A stretch of DNA of 64,000 nt from Acetobacterium woodii DSM 1030. Lineage in GTDB: Bacteria > Bacillota > Clostridia > Eubacteriales > Eubacteriaceae. Both the position numbers and the translations under genes were made by a program. The notes beneath the pieces are model-generated. The model searched no databases, was not told the DNA's origin, and was given only the letters and a program-made list of their open reading frames with translations. Below, piece by piece: positions 59,367-64,000 of this stretch. The stretch is taken from the NCBI RefSeq assembly GCF_000247605.1, contig NC_016894.1, forward strand, positions 1,116,001 through 1,180,000, written 5' to 3'. The first letter of the stretch is position 1. Each line of letters begins with the position of its first letter.

Positions 59367-60233
59367 ATGATAAACGTTAGTAATGCAATCGAAATAGAGA
59401 ATTTAAATAAAAAATTTAAAGGTTTTGAATTAAAAAATGTTAGTTTTAATGTCCCTAAAGGGTGCATTGTTGGATTTGTTGGGGAAAATGGGGCTGGGAA
59501 AACGACCACCTTAAAAGCAATTCTTAATCTGATCAATCGTGATAGTGGGACGATTAAAATTATGGGCATGGATACGATCAAAGAAGAAAAAAAGATCAAA
59601 GAAAATATTGGCGTGGTTTTTGATGGCTGTAATTTTCATGACAATTTAAAAACTGGCGATATTTCAAAAATGATGGCGTGTATCTATAAAAATTGGAATA
59701 AAGAACGGTATGACCAATATCTGAAAAAATTTAAACTTCCAAATGATAAAGCCATAAAAGAATTTTCACGCGGGATGAAAATGAAACTGCAAATTGCGGC
59801 GGCTTTATCCCATGAGCCCAAGGTTCTTATTTTGGATGAAGCAACGAGTGGACTTGATCCGGTGATAAGGGAAGAAATACTGGATGTGTTTATGGAGTTT
59901 ATTCAGGACGAGGAACATGCAATTCTTATTTCATCGCATATCACCAGCGATCTGGATAAAATTGCTGATTATCTGGTATTTATCCACCAGGGTGAAATTT
60001 TACTTAATGAAGAAAAAGAGACGATGTTGTCAAGAATGGGGATTCTAAAATGTGGCGAAGAAGATTTTAGAAGGCTTGACCAGGACGACTACATTCGATA
60101 TCGTAAAAATCATTTTAGCTTTGAGATCTTAGTTAATGATAAACAGAGTATCAAGAAAAAATTTCCAGATGCGATTGTTGATCGGGCAACCATCGAAGAA
60201 ATTATGTTATTTTATGTAAAAGGAGAAAAATAA
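59367..60233 (+). CDS. ABC transporter ATP-binding protein (YtrB-like)
   Basis: The 288-residue ATPase has Walker A GENGAGKTTTLK, signature FSRGMKMKLQIAAALS and Walker B VLILDEATSGLD, and a C-terminal extension of about 80 residues. ATG 59367 follows AAAGGAG; the open frame to 59316 lies within the GntR gene. It forms an exporter with the following permease(s), controlled by the GntR gene in front. Confidence 0.92.
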   Translation: MINVSNAIEIENLNKKFKGFELKNVSFNVPKGCIVGFVGENGAGKTTTLKAILNLINRDSGTIKIMGMDTIKEEKKIKENIGVVFDGCNFHDNLKTGDISKMMACIYKNWNKERYDQYLKKFKLPNDKAIKEFSRGMKMKLQIAAALSHEPKVLILDEATSGLDPVIREEILDVFMEFIQDEEHAILISSHITSDLDKIADYLVFIHQGEILLNEEKETMLSRMGILKCGEEDFRRLDQDDYIRYRKNHFSFEILVNDKQSIKKKFPDAIVDRATIEEIMLFYVKGEK

Positions 60234-60853
60234 TGAAAGGATTAATATTAAAAGATATACTTAACTTAAAAGGATCATTTAAGACATTGGGAATTATGCT
60301 TATTTTCTTTTCGGTTGTTTTCATTTCTCAAGGAAATGGTTTTGTTTTTGGAATTGTTATTTTTATGTTTGCCATGATGGTCATTACTACTATGAGTTAT
60401 GATGATCTGGCAAAATGGGATATATATGCATTGACGATGCCAATAACCCGTAAAGAAATGGTGCTTAGTAAATATCTGGTGATGGGAATTTTGAATAGTA
60501 TTGGTATTGTTATCGCTTTGATTGTTGGGGTTCTTGGAAACCTTGAGTTGGGAGAGCCAATTGGCGGTGAACTGCTGGTGATCGTTGGGGCAATATCGCT
60601 CATTGCTGTTATTATTAGTAGTGTAGTAATTCCCTTGATTTATAAGTTTGGCGCTGAAAAAGCTCGGTTGATGCTGATCCTCTGTGCATTGGCTCCCACG
60701 GCTATACTTCTGTTAATTGAGCAGATGGGTATCCCGCTACCAAGTATTGATAATACCTGGATTTATGGGGTGTTATTGATTGCTTTTACGGTAGTAGTTT
60801 TGGTTATTTCAATTAATGCTTCAATCAAGATTTATCAAAAAAAAGAGTTTTAA
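60233..60853 (+). CDS. ABC-2 type transporter permease, copy 1
   Basis: The 206-residue protein has six hydrophobic segments and begins MKGLILKDILNLKGSFKTL. MTYDDLAKWD-type MSYDDLAKWDIYALTMPITRKEMVLSKYLV is the shared ABC-2 permease sequence. Its start overlaps the ATPase stop. The following gene is a close paralogue of equal length. Confidence 0.87.
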   Translation: MKGLILKDILNLKGSFKTLGIMLIFFSVVFISQGNGFVFGIVIFMFAMMVITTMSYDDLAKWDIYALTMPITRKEMVLSKYLVMGILNSIGIVIALIVGVLGNLELGEPIGGELLVIVGAISLIAVIISSVVIPLIYKFGAEKARLMLILCALAPTAILLLIEQMGIPLPSIDNTWIYGVLLIAFTVVVLVISINASIKIYQKKEF

Positions 60854-60961
60854 CTTTGAGATATTGGTTAATATCAAAAGGATCGTTCAAGAAAATATCC
60901 GAATGCTGTTAAGGGAGAGTAACCTTAGAAAATATGTTGTTAATATTAAGAGGAGAAAATA

Positions 60962-61582
60962 ATGAAGGGTTTAATCTTAAAGGATCTGATCAATTTAAAG
61001 GGTTTACTCAAATTTCAAGGGATCACAATTCTCGTTTTTGCGCTGATGTTTATTTTAATGGGAAATAGTTTTTTTTTAGGTATGATTATTTTGATGTTTG
61101 CAACGATGGTGATTACCACCATCAGTTATGATGAGGTTGATAAGTGGGATATGTATGCATTGACGATGCCGGTAACGCGGCAAGAAATGGTCGTTAGTAA
61201 ATATTTGGTAATGATCATCGTAAATAGTCTAGGGGGTATGTTTGCTCTGATTGTTGGATTTATTGGAGCTGTAATTATGAGACAAACCTTTTTCACAGAG
61301 ATAGCTGCGATGATCGGGTTTATTTATATTATCACTTATAACCTTGGTTCGACGATGATTCCTCTGATTTATAAGTTTGAAACAGAAAAAGCCCGATTGA
61401 TGTTAATGTTTTGCGCTTTGATTCCTACGGCTTTGATTTTTTATATCGCCCAGATGGATATTTCGCTACCAGGGATCGATAATGCCTGGGTTTATGTGGG
61501 GTTATTGATTGGTCTTACGGTAGTCGGTTTGATTATTTCGATTAATGCTTCACTTAAAATTTATCAGAAAAAAGAATTTTAA
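60962..61582 (+). CDS. ABC-2 type transporter permease, copy 2
   Basis: This 206-residue paralogue begins MKGLILKDLINLKGLLKFQ and shares the block WDMYALTMPVTRQEMVVSKYLVM and the terminal ISINASLKIYQKKEF with copy 1. The two may form a heterodimeric permease with the single ATPase. It lies 108 bases after copy 1 with its own AGAGGAG. Confidence 0.86.
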   Translation: MKGLILKDLINLKGLLKFQGITILVFALMFILMGNSFFLGMIILMFATMVITTISYDEVDKWDMYALTMPVTRQEMVVSKYLVMIIVNSLGGMFALIVGFIGAVIMRQTFFTEIAAMIGFIYIITYNLGSTMIPLIYKFETEKARLMLMFCALIPTALIFYIAQMDISLPGIDNAWVYVGLLIGLTVVGLIISINASLKIYQKKEF

Positions 61583-61625
61583 ACAGTAAAAAAGATCTGA
61601 ACAAATTGTCCGGACCTCAAAAGAC

Positions 61626-61692
61626 AAAGATACCCGTGCCGACGATCTTGGGTGATTGCCAGCACGGGTTTGGGTTATCTTTATCTTTTTTT
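61626..61692. terminator. Terminator between convergent genes
   Basis: Stem ACCCGTGC (61632-61639) with GCACGGGT (61662-61669), outer AAAGATA/TATCTTT arms and a T7 run on the plus strand. It may also serve the minus-strand gene. Confidence 0.7.
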
Positions 61693-61724
61693 CTAAAGAT
61701 GATTTATCTTAAACCGCTTAACAA

Positions 61725-62588
61725 TTAGTCTTCTAGCCGTTCCTGCAAATTGCCTTCAAAAGCATTAATCCCGATTCGATCAAGAACTGCTGAGATCCGT
61801 TCACCATCGGTTCCCAACTCCATATAGGTTTCCAGAATTTTTTCGATCAGATTGGGAATTTCTTCGACTGCATACAAGTCGGTTAAGCGGTCGCCAAAAC
61901 GGTATCCGCGACCCATGCGGCCCCCTAAATAGACGGCAATTCCACGAACTTCTTCAGTTGCAGCTCCGGTCGTGCAAACTTGAGCGCATTTCCCGCAATT
62001 GACACATTTTTGTTCATCCCAAACGAGTTTTTTATTGACCATCGTCAGTGCTTTCGCACGACACCCCTTCAGACATTTTCCACAATCAACGCAGGCATCC
62101 CAGTCGAATTGAACATAGGCCTGTCCGACCAGACCAATATCGTTGGTATTGGCTTTGGCGCAATTATTAGGGCAGCCGACAAAGGTGATTTTGGTTTTGG
62201 AATGGAGATCCCGGCCAAAAAACTGGTCATGACAGAGTCCGCACAGTTTTTGAGTATCGTAAAGTCCATGTTGGCAAACGGTACCTTTGCAGGCTACCAA
62301 TGGCCGGATTTTTTTACCGGTCCCGCCATGCGTCAACCCATTGGCATTAAGGGCCGATTTAACCGCTTCGATATCCTCGTAGTGAATCCAGGGAATTTCA
62401 ATTGCCAGTCTGGTGGTTTCGCCTAAATAACCTCGGCCGAATTTTTCGGCGATCGTTGCTAAAGCTTGAAGTTCGGCAGAGGTGAAATTTCCGGCCCGGC
62501 TCAAAACCCGGATGGAAAAATAACCGTCCTGCTGTTGTGCTAAAATGCCCTGGGCTTTTAATGCTGCTATTTCGTTTTGTGTGATCAC
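61725..62588 (-). CDS. Siroheme/ferredoxin protein resembling sulfite reductase subunit AsrC
   Basis: The 287-residue protein has an N-terminal nitrite/sulfite reductase ferredoxin-like half (residues 1-85), a coupled siroheme-[4Fe-4S] ligand set (ACKGTVCQHG and VGCPNNCAKA), and two inserted [4Fe-4S] ferredoxin motifs (CVDCGKCLKGC, CVNCGKCAQVC). This is the AsrC architecture of anaerobic sulfite reductase. AsrA and AsrB are not next to it, so it may accept electrons directly from ferredoxin or act on another substrate. Confidence 0.83.
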   Translation of the reverse strand: MITQNEIAALKAQGILAQQQDGYFSIRVLSRAGNFTSAELQALATIAEKFGRGYLGETTRLAIEIPWIHYEDIEAVKSALNANGLTHGGTGKKIRPLVACKGTVCQHGLYDTQKLCGLCHDQFFGRDLHSKTKITFVGCPNNCAKANTNDIGLVGQAYVQFDWDACVDCGKCLKGCRAKALTMVNKKLVWDEQKCVNCGKCAQVCTTGAATEEVRGIAVYLGGRMGRGYRFGDRLTDLYAVEEIPNLIEKILETYMELGTDGERISAVLDRIGINAFEGNLQERLED

Positions 62589-62797
62589 GAGATTACCTGC
62601 TTTCGTATAATGGGTATGAGAAAATGGTTAAGAATAGGTATGGTTATTGAAGTAATAACGACCAAATTTTTTAGAATACCCAATTAAGTATTTTATATAT
62701 TGTATGCTTTGTTTCTAAAAACAATATTAAATTTTATCCGCAAATAAAGCAAGATTGTGTTAAAATAAACTAAACTTTAGAGAAAAAGGAGTAGCGA

Positions 62798-63520
62798 ATG
62801 TTAAAAATTGAACAGGTGTCGAAAACTTATGGAGATAAAAATGAAAAAGCAGTTGATAATATAAGCTTTGAGGTGCATCCCGGTGAAATATTTGGTTTTG
62901 TGGGGCCAAATGGAGCCGGAAAAACAACGACGATTAAAATGATTGTCAACCTCCTGGCCCCGAATACGGGAAAAATAATCATCAATGGAATTGACAATCA
63001 GGAAAATATCCTGGAAGCAAAAAAGCAGTTTAGTTATGTACCGGATAATCCGGAATTATTTGAAAAAATTAAGGGTATTGAATATCTTAAATTTATTGCG
63101 GATGTTTATCAAATTCCGACTGCGGACAGACAAGCTAACATTGAAAAGTTTTTGGATATTTTTGAAATAAAAGATGCCGTCAATGACCCGATAGGATCTT
63201 ATTCTCATGGGATGAAGCAGAAATTGGCATTGGTTGGGGCACTGATCCATGATCCGCAAGTTTTTATTCTGGATGAACCAATGGTCGGTTTAGATCCCAA
63301 GGCTTCTTTTGAACTTAAAAAAATTATGAGAGAACATTGTGATCGCGGACGATCGGTGTTTTTTTCCACCCATGTTCTGGATGTTGCCGAGAAAATTTGC
63401 GACCGGATTGCGATTATTAAAAAAGGGAAGCTCATTGAAGTCGGAACAATGACAGAAATTCGCGAAAAAGCCGGCAGTCAGGAATCACTCGAAAATATTT
63501 TCCTAGAGTTAACAGAATAA
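62798..63520 (+). CDS. ABC transporter ATP-binding protein
   Basis: The 240-residue ATPase has Walker A GPNGAGKTTTIK, signature YSHGMKQKLALVGALI and Walker B VFILDEPMVGLD, of the ABC-2 exporter type. AAAGGAG precedes the ATG. Its stop shares a base with the start of the next permease gene. The substrate is unknown. Confidence 0.92.
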   Translation: MLKIEQVSKTYGDKNEKAVDNISFEVHPGEIFGFVGPNGAGKTTTIKMIVNLLAPNTGKIIINGIDNQENILEAKKQFSYVPDNPELFEKIKGIEYLKFIADVYQIPTADRQANIEKFLDIFEIKDAVNDPIGSYSHGMKQKLALVGALIHDPQVFILDEPMVGLDPKASFELKKIMREHCDRGRSVFFSTHVLDVAEKICDRIAIIKKGKLIEVGTMTEIREKAGSQESLENIFLELTE

Positions 63521-64000
63521 TGAAAGATATTATTAATTTAACGAAGTTATTTATCAATGAGTCGGTGGGGTTTTCGCAATTTTTCTATAATCGCAAATAT
63601 AATAAAAAAGAGTTTTATAAACAGTTATTTACGATGATTATTGTTCCGGTGGCGTTAATTCCGGCATTTTTTATGTACATCTCGCTGATGGTAGCCACTT
63701 ATATTGGTTTGGGGATGGTCAATCAGACATCGGTTTTTTTAAGTATCGGCTATATTATGGCAACCGTTCTGATTATCATTTTTGGGATAATGTATATTTT
63801 TTCTGAATTTTATTTTTCAAATAACATTGAAGAATTGATTCCATTACCGATTAGCCCCCGAAAATTGATTATCTCAAAGTTTTTTAGCATCATGGTATTT
63901 GAATATATCTTTACCGCTTTTATCTTTGTTCCGGTTTTGATTATTTATGGTGTTGGCGAAGGTATGGGATTTGTTTATGTTATTTTGTCTTTACTGGTGT
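63520..64000 (+). CDS. ABC-2 transporter permease, 3' partial
   Basis: The frame begins MKDIINLTKLFINESVGFS at an ATG overlapping the ATPase stop, stays open to the window end (about 160 codons) and contains several hydrophobic segments, including IIVPVALIPAFFMYISLMV and ILIPLPISPRK-like EELIPLPISPRKLIISKFF, which is typical of the cytosolic coupling region of these permeases. The C-terminus is outside the window. Confidence 0.8.
   Translation, partial: MKDIINLTKLFINESVGFSQFFYNRKYNKKEFYKQLFTMIIVPVALIPAFFMYISLMVATYIGLGMVNQTSVFLSIGYIMATVLIIIFGIMYIFSEFYFSNNIEELIPLPISPRKLIISKFFSIMVFEYIFTAFIFVPVLIIYGVGEGMGFVYVILSLLV

Noticed and set aside
1-64000. CRISPR arrays, tRNA or rRNA genes
   Set aside because: No regularly spaced repeats with unique spacers and no tRNA or rRNA sequence were recognised in the window.

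Overview
The window is AT-rich DNA with dense, almost entirely rightward genes typical of a low-GC Gram-positive anaerobe of the class Clostridia. A non-sporulating Eubacteriaceae member such as Acetobacterium is my best guess. It rests on an IspH-ribosomal protein S1 fusion, a T-box in front of alaS, an IreB-RuvX-DUF1292 block, siroheme and ferredoxin-type redox proteins, and the absence of the sporulation sigma genes that usually follow ftsZ. The genus is inference, not proven.

Region 1 (1-9.3 kb) is a division and cell wall cluster: a 5'-truncated PASTA transpeptidase, murF, mraY, murD, ftsW/spoVE, murG and ftsQ, then ftsZ behind its own promoters (9.5-10.6 kb). Region 2 (10.6-31 kb) holds housekeeping genes: nrdR, a NUDIX hydrolase, a site-2 protease, scpA-scpB, rluB, an mnmM-like methyltransferase, a MurR/RpiR regulator, a BaiN-like flavoprotein, cmk-plsC-ispH/rpsA, rrf2-nifS-nifU, a PRC-barrel protein, an AI-2E family transporter, T-box-alaS, ireB, an aldo/keto reductase with a ferredoxin domain, ruvX and a DUF1292 gene. 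A decayed sfsA remnant lies before a Fur-family gene. Region 3 (31-39.3 kb) has RNase J, YlbF, MltG, the TrmR/TrhP wobble-uridine pair, a CPA1 antiporter with a structured leader, and a deoxyribosyltransferase-like protein.

Region 4 (39.4-53.3 kb) is a lineage-specific island and the most interesting part. It opens with an agr-like two-component system: an intact LytTR regulator and an AgrC-like kinase whose frame is broken by an exact 17-bp tandem duplication. Downstream are two damaged AgrD-like signal peptide units (one is only a Cys-containing core, the other is full length with Gly at the cyclisation Cys position), each followed by a short AgrB-like N-terminal stub. There is also a CPBP protease, several small membrane proteins, an IS3-family insertion that splits a membrane gene (the 3-bp target duplication restores the frame exactly), an IS256 transposase remnant, a BceAB-like ABC transporter, and a minus-strand pair of a single-domain response regulator and a pentapeptide-repeat potassium channel. 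Four copies of one promoter module (a 39-bp dyad whose 3' edge is exactly 25 bp from the -10 hexamer) are scattered through the island. They look like a regulon, plausibly of the LytTR regulator. I read this as an agr-type quorum-sensing island that is either decaying or switched off by a revertible frameshift.

Region 5 (53.4-64 kb) carries sbcD-sbcC, a YgjP-like metallopeptidase, a GntR-controlled ABC operon with a perfect palindromic operator and two tandem paralogous permeases, a minus-strand AsrC-like siroheme/ferredoxin protein, and an ABC exporter whose permease runs off the window. I saw no tRNA, rRNA or CRISPR array.
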